This document shows, one piece after another, positions 49,455 through 59,641 of a stretch of 64,000 nt of DNA. Source of the stretch: an uncultured Clostridia bacterium (lineage in GTDB: Bacteria > Bacillota > Clostridia > TANB77 > CAG-508). The stretch covers positions 1 through 64,000 of the forward strand of contig CALXAV010000007.1 of NCBI GenBank assembly GCA_944386385.1. The letters are read 5' to 3'. The position numbers and the translations under genes are program-made. Below the pieces are notes generated by a model. That model was not told the origin of the DNA. It ran no database searches and was given only the letters and a program-made list of their open reading frames with translations. The first letter of the stretch is position 1. The number at the start of each line of letters is the position of its first letter.

Positions 49455-49934
49455 TTATTTTTTTATAGACAATATTTTATACTTCATAACTCCTGCTGGT
49501 GCATTTACTTCGACTACATTATTCTTTTTAGCCCCAAGTAAAGCAGCTCCTAAAGGTGATTCATTAGAAATTTTATTTTCAGCTAAATTTACTTCTGTAG
49601 AACCAACAATTTGGTATTCAATCTTTTCATCAAATTCCATATCTAATACTTTAACAATATTTCCTACTTGAACTGTTTCAGTATTAATATCTTTTTGGTC
49701 AATTATTTTTGCATGTCTTAATTTATCTTCAAGTTCTACAATTCTTGTTTCATTCTCTGCTTGTGCAGTTTTTGCTTCATCATATTCTGAGTTTTCAGAT
49801 AAATCTCCAAATCCTAATGCAACTTTAATTCTATCTGCTATATCAGCTCTTTTTTCTGTTTTTAAATAATTTAACTCCTCTTCTAATTTATCATATCCTT
49901 CTTGTGTTAATAGTACTTCTTTTTTCTCATCCAT
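49455..49934 (-). CDS. greA: Transcription elongation factor GreA
   Basis: GreA stimulates transcript cleavage by backtracked RNA polymerase. The N-terminal coiled coil has LTQEGYDKLEEELNYLKTEKRADIADRIKVALGFGDLSENSEYDEAKTAQ, with the acidic tip. The C-terminal FKBP-like domain is also present (YQIVGSTEVNLAENKISNESPLGAALLGA). The 159 residues are standard. Confidence 0.97.
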   Translation of the reverse strand: MDEKKEVLLTQEGYDKLEEELNYLKTEKRADIADRIKVALGFGDLSENSEYDEAKTAQAENETRIVELEDKLRHAKIIDQKDINTETVQVGNIVKVLDMEFDEKIEYQIVGSTEVNLAENKISNESPLGAALLGAKKNNVVEVNAPAGVMKYKILSIKK

Positions 49935-50098
49935 TGTTCATTTCTCCTCTCTTTAGGTAAATTGTATGTTTTCCTTTAGAAAATCATTTACTATATTACG
50001 GCAAAAAATGAAATTTGTCAAGCAAACTCCATTTTTTATTTAACATTATATTCATTTTATCTTAAAAGTATTCTTATTTTCTATTTTTTCATTTGTCT

Positions 50099-50695
50099 TT
50101 ATTTAACTTGCATATATTTTTTAGCACCTTTTAAATAATCTACTCCAGAGAATATTGTTGCAATAACTTGTATAATCATCATAATTGTTACAATTAAGTT
50201 TAATACTAAGTCTCCACCTTGTAAGACTCCTGTGAAACAGTCTCCAAATGCATTTAAATCTACAAAGGCTAAAATGATTGCTATCATTTGAGTTAATGTT
50301 TTTAGTTTTCCCCATTTAGATGCTGCAATTACTTCTCCACCTTGCTCTACTGCGATTAATCTATATCCTGATACCACAAACTCTCTAGCTAATACTATAA
50401 TTGGTATCCACGCAGGTAACTTTTGCATTTCAACTAACATCATCATAGCTGCTAATACTAATATTTTATCAGCTAAAGGATCTAAGAATTTACCAAATGC
50501 TGTTACTTGATGATTTTTCCTTGCTAGATAACCATCTAGTTTATCTGTAATAGAAGCTATAATAAATATGCTATCAATTATAATCCATTCTATTGGTATT
50601 CCTAGAATTTTACCATCTATTCCAAAAAACGGAATTATCACCATTATAGGTACCAATATTATTCTAAATATAGTTAATTTATTTGGTAAATTCAT
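50099..50695 (-). CDS. pgsA: CDP-diacylglycerol-glycerol-3-phosphate 3-phosphatidyltransferase
   Basis: PgsA makes phosphatidylglycerol phosphate. The CDP-alcohol phosphotransferase motif is intact: DGYLAR, then GKFLDPLADK (DGxxAR..G...D...D). MNLPNKLTIFRIILVPIMV and further membrane helices fit. At 198 residues it is a usual size. It follows the S41 protease gene by 14 bases. Confidence 0.95.
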   Translation of the reverse strand: MNLPNKLTIFRIILVPIMVIIPFFGIDGKILGIPIEWIIIDSIFIIASITDKLDGYLARKNHQVTAFGKFLDPLADKILVLAAMMMLVEMQKLPAWIPIIVLAREFVVSGYRLIAVEQGGEVIAASKWGKLKTLTQMIAIILAFVDLNAFGDCFTGVLQGGDLVLNLIVTIMMIIQVIATIFSGVDYLKGAKKYMQVK

Positions 50696-50709
50696 TACTA
50701 TCCCTCGCT

Positions 50710-51927
50710 TTAATTTTTATTTAATACTTCAATCGCTTTTTGTAATTGTGTGTCTTCATCTCTTTCAACATCTAAAACATTCTTTACTGTATCTGGTAAT
50801 TCTACTTCTTCATCAGGTTCTATTCCAACTTTATTTATCTCTGTTCTATTTGGTGTTAAATATTTTTCAGAAGTTATCTTTAATCCACTTCCATCAGGTA
50901 ATGTAAGTAATTGTTGAATTACTCCTTTTCCATATGTTTTTGTTCCAACTATTGTTGCTTTTCCATGGTCTTTTAATGCTCCAGCTAGTATTTCTGATGA
51001 ACTTGCTGTATTTTCATTAGTTAATAAGACTATTGGCATATTAATTATTGGGTCATCAGTTGTTTTTTCTTCTGTTTCATTATTATTTTTATCTACTTCA
51101 TATAAAATAACTGAATCTTTGTCTAATATGTAATTTGCAATCTTTAAAGCTTCATCTACAATTCCTCCACCATTATTTCTTAAATCTATTATTAGTGAAT
51201 TGATTCCTTTTCCTTGTAGTTCCTCAAATTTAGCTTTAAATTCCTCTGCTGTTCCATCATCAAATGAAGAAAATGCTATATAACCTATATTGTTATCTAA
51301 TACTTCACCTTCAACAGGGTTTACTTTAATATTTTCTCTTGTTAATTCAAAGTTTAAAGTCTCATTTCCTCTTAAAACTTCTAATTTAACATTTGTTCCT
51401 TCTTCACCTTTAATTTTATTTGAAGCTTCTGTCATTTGCTCTCCTGTATACTGTACTCCATCTACTGCTGTTATATAGTCTCCAGGTTGTAATCCCGCCT
51501 TTTCTGCTGGTCCACCTTTTATTGGAGATAATACCATTATTCTATTTGCTTCTGTATCTTGTACCATATATATTCCAACACCTACAAAATTTCCTGTTGT
51601 ATCTGCCATATAATCAGCCATATCTTCTTTAGAAATATATTCTGTATATTCATCTCCTAGACCGGCTACATATCCGCTAATTGCTCCTTCTTTTAATTTT
51701 TCTTCATCAATATCTCCTAGATAGTATTTATCTATTATTCTTCTATATTGGTCTAAAGTATTTACTAATTCCTCATTTGCATCTGACTTTGCAACAAGGC
51801 TTTTTCCAAATCCATCATTTGTAAAATATTGATACATTCCAATTGATGTTAATAAAAAAGTTATAAATGCTACCAAAACAATTAGCATTATGACTTTATA
51901 AGTTTTAAATCTTTTCTGTTCTTCCAT
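50710..51927 (-). CDS. S41 family carboxy-terminal processing protease (CtpA-like)
   Basis: The 405 residues have one N-terminal membrane helix, a PDZ domain (VGVGIYMVQDTEANRIMVLSPIKGGPAEKAGLQPGDYI) and the S41 core (LIIDLRNNGGGIVDEALKIAN, TNENTASSSEILAGALKDHGKATIVGTKTYGKG), with the catalytic Ser in TASSSE and the Lys near GTKTYGKG. Such proteases regulate cell-wall hydrolases in several bacteria. Its place after three M23 proteins and FtsEX supports that role. Confidence 0.93.
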   Translation of the reverse strand: MEEQKRFKTYKVIMLIVLVAFITFLLTSIGMYQYFTNDGFGKSLVAKSDANEELVNTLDQYRRIIDKYYLGDIDEEKLKEGAISGYVAGLGDEYTEYISKEDMADYMADTTGNFVGVGIYMVQDTEANRIMVLSPIKGGPAEKAGLQPGDYITAVDGVQYTGEQMTEASNKIKGEEGTNVKLEVLRGNETLNFELTRENIKVNPVEGEVLDNNIGYIAFSSFDDGTAEEFKAKFEELQGKGINSLIIDLRNNGGGIVDEALKIANYILDKDSVILYEVDKNNNETEEKTTDDPIINMPIVLLTNENTASSSEILAGALKDHGKATIVGTKTYGKGVIQQLLTLPDGSGLKITSEKYLTPNRTEINKVGIEPDEEVELPDTVKNVLDVERDEDTQLQKAIEVLNKN

Positions 51928-51971
51928 TTTTAGCCTCCACTTTTTAGTTTGGTACTTAAAGTACTAAAGCT

Positions 51972-51990
51972 GGGCGGATAATTTCCGCCC
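51972..51990. other. GC-rich hairpin upstream of the S41 gene
   Basis: The stem GGGCGGA / TCCGCCC with a 5-base loop stands out in the AT-rich spacer. No U-run follows on either strand, so it may be an RNA processing or attenuation site rather than a terminator. Confidence 0.5.
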
Positions 51991-52069
51991 ATATAAAATT
52001 AAAGTTGTTATTTAATTAATTATATGTATTTTTATTTATTAAATTACAACACAAGTACATAATTATACT

Positions 52070-53302
52070 TTAAAAATAATTATTTGGATTTACTCTAGAA
52101 TCATCTCCATACTTCTTAGCGGAATAACTATAATTATATGGTGATTTTCTAACTTCAAAATGCAAATGTGGCCCTGAAGAATTCCCTGTATCCCCACTTA
52201 ACATTATTTGTTGTCCTTGTTTAACAGTTTGGCCAGGAGATACACTTATTGAACCTCGTGTTCCATGTCCATACCAAGTTTGTAATCCATTTGCATGTTG
52301 TATTACAACATATGTTCCATAGCTTGTTGTCATATCTTTTTTTGTCATAACTACTCCATCAGCTGCTGCATATACAGGTGTTCCTGAACTTGCTGCATAA
52401 TCTATTGCTCCATGGAATTTTCCTGAAGAATAATATCCATTTGTTGAAATATAACTATAGCTCTTAATAGGAACAATAAATATTCCTGATCCTGAACCAG
52501 TTGTTGTTCCTCCTGAATGTCCTCCTCCTGTTTGACCTCCACCATTATTACTATTTGATTGATTCTTTAACGCTTCTAATTGAGCTTTATATTTTTCTTG
52601 TGCAATTCTAATTTCATTTAAAATTTGTTGGTTATCTTTTTCTAACTGATCAATTTCTGCTTGTATATCTTGTTCTTCTGCTGATAACTCTGTTACTTTT
52701 TGACTTTTTTCATTTCTTGCAACTTCTAGCTGAGCAGAAACACTCTCTTTTTCTGTCTTTGAACTATCTAATTCAGCCTTACTATTTTCTAATTCAGTTT
52801 TAGCATCTTCTACAGCTTGTCTTTCCTCTTCTAATCCATCTAGAAGTTCTGTATCTGCTTGTGCTAATTCTGTCGCTAAATAATAACTAGAAATTAAATC
52901 TGTTACACTATCAGAAGATAATATAAAATCCAAATAAGATGTATCTCCTGACTCTTGCATAATTACCAATCTTTCTTCTGCCAATTTTTTATTTTCATCA
53001 TACTCAGCTTGTGCCTCGTCTAGCTTTTTTTGTGACTCTTCTATTTGAGTATTTAAATCAGTAATTTTAGTATCTAATTCATTGATTTGTGATTGATAAT
53101 CAGAAATCTGTGTATTTAAATCATCTACTTCTTTTTGTGTATCTGATTTTTCATCTTGAACATCACTTTTTTGTTCTTTTAGTTCATCAATTTTTTCATT
53201 GTTTTCCTCTATGTCTGCATTTGTTGCAGCTACCGCTATTGTTTGTAACAGCATAACTAATACAACAAGTATTCCAAGTACTTTTAAAGTTATCCTTTTC
53301 AT
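52070..53302 (-). CDS. EnvC/PcsB-like M23 peptidoglycan hydrolase, copy 1
   Basis: A signal peptide (MKRITLKVLGILVVLVMLLQTIAVAA) leads into a long coiled coil (residues about 30-235). A Gly/Ser-rich linker (GGGQTGGGHSGGTTTGSG) follows, then an M23 domain with HGAIDYAASSGTPVYAAADG and GPHLHFEVR. The HxxxD and HxH zinc ligands are intact. In related systems the coiled coil contacts FtsX and the enzyme then cuts peptidoglycan at division. It is the last of three tandem copies downstream of ftsEX. Confidence 0.92.
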   Translation of the reverse strand: MKRITLKVLGILVVLVMLLQTIAVAATNADIEENNEKIDELKEQKSDVQDEKSDTQKEVDDLNTQISDYQSQINELDTKITDLNTQIEESQKKLDEAQAEYDENKKLAEERLVIMQESGDTSYLDFILSSDSVTDLISSYYLATELAQADTELLDGLEEERQAVEDAKTELENSKAELDSSKTEKESVSAQLEVARNEKSQKVTELSAEEQDIQAEIDQLEKDNQQILNEIRIAQEKYKAQLEALKNQSNSNNGGGQTGGGHSGGTTTGSGSGIFIVPIKSYSYISTNGYYSSGKFHGAIDYAASSGTPVYAAADGVVMTKKDMTTSYGTYVVIQHANGLQTWYGHGTRGSISVSPGQTVKQGQQIMLSGDTGNSSGPHLHFEVRKSPYNYSYSAKKYGDDSRVNPNNYF

Positions 53303-53396
53303 AAGTTCCTCCTATAATTTTACTAATATATTTAATATATTACGAGTAAAATATAAATCAAGAATTTCACTTTTGTTGTTTTCTAATGTTATCATT

Positions 53397-54572
53397 TTAT
53401 GGTAAATATGGTAATGGATTTACTGGTCTTCCGTTTACTCTAACCTCAAAATGAAGATGTGTACCACTTGAATTTCCTGTTGATCCAACTGTACCTATTA
53501 CCTGTCCCTGTTTTACTGTTTGTCCTGCTGATACTCTACGAGAACCTGCAAGCATATGTGCATATAATGTCATTGTTCCGTCATGATGATTTATTACTAC
53601 ATATTCTCCATAACTTCTGTAAGAACCATTTGAATTTTTAAGTGCTGTTGATGTTACGACAGTTCCATCTTTAACTGCTACAACACTTTTTCCAGTAACA
53701 TTGATATTTACGTCTACTCCAGTATGTCCTGCATAAGAAGGATAGCTTTTATTTCTTATATTAGCTTTACTTAAACCTGCTACAGGGAATATATATCCAC
53801 TTGAACTTGGATTTCCTGTAATTATTGTTGCCCCACCATTCTGTTGTCTATTTTTTTCTTCTTCAGCTGCTATTCTTGCAAGTTCTGCCTGAATTTCTCT
53901 CTTATCTGCTTCAAATTGTTCTAGTTCTTCTTGTGCTTGTTTCTCATCTGAAGTTAATTGGGCAACTTTAGCATCTTTTTGTTCTTTACTTTCTTGTAAT
54001 TGAGTTGCTACACTTTGTTTATTTGCTTTTGATGTATCTAGTTCTTTTTTACTATTTTCTAATTCTGTTTTAGCATTTTCAAGATTTTGTTTTTCTTCGT
54101 CTAAACCATCTAAAAGTTCAGTATCAGCTTCTGCCAATTCTGAAGCTAGATAATAGCTAGAAATTAAATCTGTTATACTATTAGAAGTAAGTAACATATC
54201 CAAATATGTCGTATCCCCTGACTCTTGCATTACAACCAATCTTTCTTCTGCTAATTTTTTATTTTCATCATATTGTGCCTGTGCTTCATCTACTTTTTTC
54301 TGTGCTTCTTCTATTTGAGTATTTAAATCTTCTATTTGTGTATCCAAATCATCAATCTGATTTTGATAATCCGTAATTTGAGCCATTAAGTTTTCTACTT
54401 CTTGCATTGTTGCTGATTTTTCTTCTTGTATTCCATCTATTTCTTCTTCCTTTTGGTCTATTTTTTCATTAACATCACTTAAATCCGACGCAAAGCTTGT
54501 TAAAAGTGTCATTTGTAAAAGGACTACTATCATTAAAACTATCCCCACTATTTTTAATACTACTTTTTTCAT
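53397..54572 (-). CDS. EnvC/PcsB-like M23 peptidoglycan hydrolase, copy 2
   Basis: The plan is as in the other copies: signal peptide, coiled coil to about residue 245, short linker, M23 domain with HTGVDVNINVTGKSVVAVKDG and GTHLHFEVRVNGRPVNPLPYLP. The coiled-coil segments STLEMLLTS-like TYLDMLLTSNSITDLISSYYLASELAEADTELLDGLDEE are nearly shared with copy 1, so the two arose by recent duplication. The catalytic ligands are complete. Confidence 0.92.
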   Translation of the reverse strand: MKKVVLKIVGIVLMIVVLLQMTLLTSFASDLSDVNEKIDQKEEEIDGIQEEKSATMQEVENLMAQITDYQNQIDDLDTQIEDLNTQIEEAQKKVDEAQAQYDENKKLAEERLVVMQESGDTTYLDMLLTSNSITDLISSYYLASELAEADTELLDGLDEEKQNLENAKTELENSKKELDTSKANKQSVATQLQESKEQKDAKVAQLTSDEKQAQEELEQFEADKREIQAELARIAAEEEKNRQQNGGATIITGNPSSSGYIFPVAGLSKANIRNKSYPSYAGHTGVDVNINVTGKSVVAVKDGTVVTSTALKNSNGSYRSYGEYVVINHHDGTMTLYAHMLAGSRRVSAGQTVKQGQVIGTVGSTGNSSGTHLHFEVRVNGRPVNPLPYLP

Positions 54573-54604
54573 AAGTTCCTCCTACTTTCATTTTTTACTT
54601 TTTA

Positions 54605-55822
54605 TTAGTTCGTTGTTTCTTCATTTGTTTGTGTTTGTGGTACTAATCCATTTGTTATATATGGCATTGGGTCTGTTACAACACCATTTAGTCTTACTTC
54701 AAAATGTGCATGGGCACCTGTTGAATATCCTGTTGAACCTACTTTTAATACTGGGTCTCCTCTTTTTACTGTTTGTCCTACTTCAACTAAAATTTCTGAT
54801 CCATGTGCATATAATGTAGATACTCCCCCACCATGGTCTATTATTACCATATTTCCATATGCACCATTATAACTTGCTTTTGTGACTATCCCATCATTTG
54901 CCGCAATAAAGTTTGCTCCCATTGGTGCTCCTATATCTACACCAGTATGTAATTTGTAAACTCCTGTAATTGGGTGAGTTCTCATTCCATATTTAGAAGT
55001 TATTCTTGTATAACCAGGTACTGGCCATGCAAGTTCTCCACCAATATACTCTGCTGCTATACTTCCTTGTGCTAATTCTAAAATTTCTTTATTTATTTCT
55101 TCAAATCTTGTATTATATTCATCTATTTGAGCTTGAATTTCTTTTTCTTGGTCTGACAATTTAGATATGAAATTTTCTCTTACTGTTTTTGTATTCTCTA
55201 AAATAGTAGCTGTCTTTGTTTGATTTGCTTTTATTGTTGCTAATTGTTCTCTATCCTGCTCTAATTTTGTTTTAGATAATTCTATTTCATCTTTCTTAGC
55301 CTGCATGTCATCTAATAAATCCATTTCATAACTTGCAAGCTCTGAAATCAAGAAATAGCTAGATAAGAATTCTGAAATATTCTTAGAGCTAAGTAAAACA
55401 TCTAAATACTCAACATCACTTGATTCTTGTACTTCAATTAAATAATTATCCAATAATGTTTTTTGTGAATCATATGATGCTTGCGCTGTTTGTAGATTTG
55501 CTTCTACTTCATCTATTGAACTTTGTAAATCTGTTATCTGTGTATTTAAATCATTTAGCTCTTGCTCTGATTCTGAAATCTTTTCGTCTAATTTTTGTAC
55601 TTGCTGTAAATTCTCTGATAAATCGTTTTGTACTCCTTCTAATTGTCCATTTGCCTCATTCATTTGGTTTTGAATTTCATTTCTTTCATTTTGTAAATTT
55701 TCTACTGCCGTATTTGTTGTATTTGTCTGATTATTTTCTGTCTCATTTTCTGCATGTACATAAGGAAAAATACTAAAAATACATATTACAAAAGCTAAAA
55801 TTATAATTAAAAACTTTCGCAT
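54605..55822 (-). CDS. EnvC/PcsB-like M23 peptidoglycan hydrolase, copy 3
   Basis: It is the copy next to ftsX and the most divergent. It has a signal peptide (MRKFLIIILAFVICIFSIFPYVHA), a coiled coil, and an M23 domain (LHTGVDIGAPMGANFIAANDG, GAHAHFEVRLNGVVTDPMPYI). Zinc ligands are intact. The position directly after ftsX suggests that it is the primary partner of FtsEX. Confidence 0.92.
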   Translation of the reverse strand: MRKFLIIILAFVICIFSIFPYVHAENETENNQTNTTNTAVENLQNERNEIQNQMNEANGQLEGVQNDLSENLQQVQKLDEKISESEQELNDLNTQITDLQSSIDEVEANLQTAQASYDSQKTLLDNYLIEVQESSDVEYLDVLLSSKNISEFLSSYFLISELASYEMDLLDDMQAKKDEIELSKTKLEQDREQLATIKANQTKTATILENTKTVRENFISKLSDQEKEIQAQIDEYNTRFEEINKEILELAQGSIAAEYIGGELAWPVPGYTRITSKYGMRTHPITGVYKLHTGVDIGAPMGANFIAANDGIVTKASYNGAYGNMVIIDHGGGVSTLYAHGSEILVEVGQTVKRGDPVLKVGSTGYSTGAHAHFEVRLNGVVTDPMPYITNGLVPQTQTNEETTN

Positions 55823-55832
55823 TTTTTCTCCT

Positions 55833-56738
55833 TTATACTTTTAAATATTTTCTCATTGAGATTACACTTCCAAGAACACCTATACCAATTCCTAGTAACA
55901 TATAAACAAATATTATTGAATTAAACATGTCACCAAAACTAATTAGGCTCATATTAATTAATTGCATAAATTCTGAACTTACTAGTTTGTCTGCAATAAG
56001 TGTATAAGCTCCTCCAACTATTACAATTGAAATTATACTTGCTAAAATTCCTATTATCATACCTTCTACAATAAATGGCCATCTTATAAATCCATTTGTT
56101 GCACCTACGTATTTCATAATTGAAATTTCCTTTCTTCTTGCATGTACTGTAAGTTTTATTGTATTTGCTATAATAAATATTGAAATTATAATTAATAATG
56201 CTAAGATTACTCCTGTTACAATCTTAATTCCATTTGCTAAATTAATTAATGTTGTTACAACTTCATCTTTACTTGTAATTTTCTTTACTACATCTGTATA
56301 TGTATTAATTTGGTCTTGTACTGCTTGACTTTTTGTTAAATCTGTTAAAGTTACTACATATGATGCTGTAAATATATTATTTTCTCCTTCGTATCCTTCT
56401 AGTAAATCTTGTCTATCTCCAAATCTTTCTTTCATTTGCTCTAATGCTTCATCTTTTGATACAAAGTCTACTGTACTTACTCCATCAATAGCTCTTATGT
56501 CTTCTCCTAATTTATCTATTTGTTCTTGTGTTGCTTCATTTTTGACAAATACTTGTATTCCCTGTTCTGATTCTACTTCGTCTACAAAGTGATTGATATT
56601 TTCTCCTAAAATTAGGAATATACCAAATATAATCATAGTAGCACACATAATCATAAGAGAAGCACCAGTTGATTTTTTATTTTTTAATACGTTACCAAAT
56701 CCTTCACCTATAAAATATCCTAAAACGCTATATTTCAT
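55833..56738 (-). CDS. ftsX: Cell division protein FtsX
   Basis: FtsX is the membrane part of FtsEX, which activates peptidoglycan hydrolases. The start at 56738 (MKYSVLGYFIGEGFGNVLKNK) overlaps the end of ftsE; a longer start at 56762 is possible. There is a first membrane helix (ASLMIMCATMIIFGIFLILGENI), an extracellular domain with VDFVSKDEALEQMKERFGD, and three C-terminal helices. It is about 301 residues. Confidence 0.94.
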   Translation of the reverse strand: MKYSVLGYFIGEGFGNVLKNKKSTGASLMIMCATMIIFGIFLILGENINHFVDEVESEQGIQVFVKNEATQEQIDKLGEDIRAIDGVSTVDFVSKDEALEQMKERFGDRQDLLEGYEGENNIFTASYVVTLTDLTKSQAVQDQINTYTDVVKKITSKDEVVTTLINLANGIKIVTGVILALLIIISIFIIANTIKLTVHARRKEISIMKYVGATNGFIRWPFIVEGMIIGILASIISIVIVGGAYTLIADKLVSSEFMQLINMSLISFGDMFNSIIFVYMLLGIGIGVLGSVISMRKYLKV

Positions 56739-57414
56739 AATCATAACCGCCTTTTTTATCATCTCTAATTATTTCGCCCTTGCGAATGTGTATTACTCTT
56801 TTTTTCATTTCGTTTACTATATCTTTTGCATGAGTTGCAACAACAACTGTTGTCCCTCTCATGTTGATGTCATTTAATAAGTTCATTATATCCCATGCTG
56901 TATCTGGATCTAAGTTTCCTGTTGGTTCATCTGCTATTAACATAGATGGATTATTTACTAACGCTCTTGCTAATGCTACTCTTTGTTGTTCTCCTCCTGA
57001 TAGTTCATTTGGATACATTTTAGCTTTTCCACTTAAACCTACAAGTGATAATACCATTGGTACTTGTCTTCTAATATGCCTTGGAGTAGCTCTTACAATA
57101 TACATAGCATATGCTACATTATCATATACAGTTTTATCTGGTAAAAGTCTAAAATCTTGAAATACTACTCCCATACTTCTTCTTAAATATGGTATTCTAT
57201 TTGGTTTTAGAAAAGTTGTATCTTTTCCATTTATTATTATATTTCCTGATGTTGGTTCTTCTTCCTTTAATATTAGTTTAATAAGTGTTGATTTTCCACT
57301 TCCTGAAGAACCTACTAAAAATGCAAACTCTCCTTTATCTATTACAAAGTTAGCATTTTTTACTGCTTTAGTTCCTGTGTCATATATTTTTGTAACATTT
57401 CTAAATTCTATCAT
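56728..57414 (-). CDS. ftsE: Cell division ATP-binding protein FtsE
   Basis: FtsE is the cytoplasmic ATPase of FtsEX. Walker A is VGSSGSGKSTLIKLI, the signature is LSGGEQQRVALARAL, and Walker B is MLIADEPTGNLD. At 228 residues it is full length. It is the first gene of a run ftsE-ftsX-three M23-S41-pgsA on the minus strand. Confidence 0.97.
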   Translation of the reverse strand: MIEFRNVTKIYDTGTKAVKNANFVIDKGEFAFLVGSSGSGKSTLIKLILKEEEPTSGNIIINGKDTTFLKPNRIPYLRRSMGVVFQDFRLLPDKTVYDNVAYAMYIVRATPRHIRRQVPMVLSLVGLSGKAKMYPNELSGGEQQRVALARALVNNPSMLIADEPTGNLDPDTAWDIMNLLNDINMRGTTVVVATHAKDIVNEMKKRVIHIRKGEIIRDDKKGGYDYEI

Positions 57415-57620
57415 CTTAGCTTCTCCTTACCTTTTGTTTTCTATATTTCTTAATGGCATAGTATTCTATCTTACTTTACTCTCTTATAATAACAATAAAG
57501 TTTATTTTTTGCAATAGTTTTTTCTAAAAAATATGATAGAAAATGTTGGTTTTATTCGCTTATTTTCTCTTTTTCGTCGTTTTTCTTATATTTTCAAAAT
57601 TTACAAAAAATTCACAATAA

Positions 57621-57652
57621 TAAAAAGAGACTCACTAAACGTGAAACTCTCT
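57621..57652 (-). terminator. Terminator overlapping the transketolase stop codon
   Basis: The stem AAAGAGAGTTTCAC / GTGAGTCTCTTT (one bulge or mismatch) is followed by TTTTT on the minus strand. The stop codon of the gene at 57635 lies inside the loop side. Confidence 0.75.
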
Positions 57653-58573
57653 TTCTACTTCCTCAATTATATCCTTTGCAGTTATTCCGAAATACTCCAT
57701 TAGTTTTTCTGCTTTTCCTGACCTTCCAAATGTATCATGAACTCCTAATCTAGTTAATTTAGCTGGATATTCATCTGTTAATACTTCAGCTATTGCTGAC
57801 CCCAATCCTCCTACTATACTATGGTCTTCTATTGAAATTAATTTTTTAGTTTCTTTTGCACATTTAATAATAAGTTCTTTATCTATTGGTTTTATAGTAT
57901 GAACATCAACTACTCTTATATCTATTCCTTTTTCTTTTAACTGTTCTTTTGCAATTAATGCTTGCCCAACTGTTACTCCTGTTGCAAATACAGTTCCATC
58001 TCTTCCTTCTCCTATTTGTATTCCTTTTCCTATTTCAAATTTTTGGTTTTCATCATATATTTTTGAAGTTTTCATTCTAGCTAATCTTAAGTACACTGGT
58101 CCATCCATCTTTGATATTTCTTTTACTGCCCACTTTGTTTCTACATCATCACAAGTTGACATCACTATCATATTAGGCATTGTTCTCATCATAGAAATAT
58201 CTTCTAACATTTGATGTGTTGCTCCATCTTCCCCTACAGTAACTCCTGCATGTGTTGCACAAATCTTTACATTTAATTTTGGATAACATACACTGCATCT
58301 TATTTGGTCATAACTTCTTCCTGCTGCAAACACAGCAAATGTACTAGCAAAAGGTATCTTGCCACAAGTAGCTAGTCCTGCTGCAACTCCCATCATATTT
58401 GCTTCTGCTATTCCCATATCAAAAAATCTATTAAAAAATTCTTTTGCAAACATATTTGTTTTAGTTGCTGTTGATAAATCTGCATCTAAAACGACAACAT
58501 TTTCATTTTCTTTTCCCAACTCTAGTAAAGCTTCTCCATAACTTTCTCTTGTTGCTTTTTTTATTTCTTCCAT
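57635..58573 (-). CDS. Transketolase, C-terminal subunit
   Basis: The pyrimidine-binding and C-terminal domains are present: LGKENENVVVLDADLSTATKTNMF, GIAEANMMGVAAGLATCGKIPFASTFAVF, and GVHDTFGRSGKAEKLMEYF. It works with the separate N-terminal subunit gene upstream in the non-oxidative pentose phosphate pathway. Split transketolases are common in Clostridia. At 312 residues it is complete. Confidence 0.95.
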   Translation of the reverse strand: MEEIKKATRESYGEALLELGKENENVVVLDADLSTATKTNMFAKEFFNRFFDMGIAEANMMGVAAGLATCGKIPFASTFAVFAAGRSYDQIRCSVCYPKLNVKICATHAGVTVGEDGATHQMLEDISMMRTMPNMIVMSTCDDVETKWAVKEISKMDGPVYLRLARMKTSKIYDENQKFEIGKGIQIGEGRDGTVFATGVTVGQALIAKEQLKEKGIDIRVVDVHTIKPIDKELIIKCAKETKKLISIEDHSIVGGLGSAIAEVLTDEYPAKLTRLGVHDTFGRSGKAEKLMEYFGITAKDIIEEVEREFHV

Positions 58574-58684
58574 ATACTACACTCCTTTATATTATCTCCT
58601 GTAACTAAGTAAGCATTTATTCCACATTCTTTTCCCTATCATCAAAAAATATTATATCATTAGAATCTCTTCCTTATTTTATTT

Positions 58685-59503
58685 CTATTTTAATTCTTCC
58701 ATCGCTATCTTATATTGTTCTTCATTTGGTGCTTTTCCATGCCACTCTACTTTGTTTTCCATATATGATACACCTTTTCCTTTAATTGTTTTTGCAATTA
58801 TACATACTGGCATATTTTTAACATTTTTAGCAACTTCAAATGCACTCATAATCTCTTCTATATTATGACCATCTATTTTTATTATTTGAAAGCCGAAACT
58901 CTTAAATTTTTCATCTATTGGATATGAACTCATAACTTCTTCTATTGTTCCATCTATTTGTAAATTATTATTATCTACTATTACACATAAATTATCAAGC
59001 TTATATTTGCTAGCTGCCATAGCTGCTTCCCAAACTTGTCCTTCTTCTATTTCTCCATCTCCTAATAGGCAATAAACTCTATAATCTTTCTTGTCTAGCT
59101 TTCCTGCTATTGCCATACCTACCGCCGCTGACAATCCTTGCCCTAATGAACCAGTTGACATATCAACACCTGGAACTTTTGTCATATCAGGGTGTCCTTG
59201 AAGATTACTTTCAATCTCTCTAAAACCTGTAAGCTCACTGACATCAAAAAAACCTCTATTGGCTAAAGCACTATATAATGCTGGTACGCAATGTCCTTTT
59301 GATAATACCACTCTATCTCTATCTTCCCACTTAGGATTTTTCTCATCAATATTCAGTTCATTAAAATATAATACTGTCATTATATCAGCAATAGATAATG
59401 AACCTCCTGGGTGTCCAGAACCTGCTTTGTATACTTGTTCAACAATTCCTCTCCTTACTACTTTCGCTTGTTTTTCCAATTCTTCTACATTTTCTAACTT
59501 CAA
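58685..59503 (-). CDS. Transketolase, N-terminal subunit
   Basis: The TPP-binding half shows GSGHPGGSLSIADIMTVLYF, DRVVLSKGHCVPALYSALA, GQGLSAAVGMAIAGK, and LLGDGEIEEGQVWEAAMAASKYKLDNLCVIVDNNNLQIDG with the metal-site Asp and Asn. At 272 residues it is the normal split-subunit length. It precedes the C-terminal subunit by about 110 bases. Confidence 0.95.
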   Translation of the reverse strand: MKLENVEELEKQAKVVRRGIVEQVYKAGSGHPGGSLSIADIMTVLYFNELNIDEKNPKWEDRDRVVLSKGHCVPALYSALANRGFFDVSELTGFREIESNLQGHPDMTKVPGVDMSTGSLGQGLSAAVGMAIAGKLDKKDYRVYCLLGDGEIEEGQVWEAAMAASKYKLDNLCVIVDNNNLQIDGTIEEVMSSYPIDEKFKSFGFQIIKIDGHNIEEIMSAFEVAKNVKNMPVCIIAKTIKGKGVSYMENKVEWHGKAPNEEQYKIAMEELK

Positions 59504-59641
59504 AAAATATCACCTCACCTTTTCAAATTTAATATAACACACATTATATTTTTTTACTACAATTATTTTAAATTTTTTCTTCTATTTCATCTTTGTCTAT
59601 AATATGTTATAATGTGTTAGTAAAAAAGGTAAGGTGATTAC

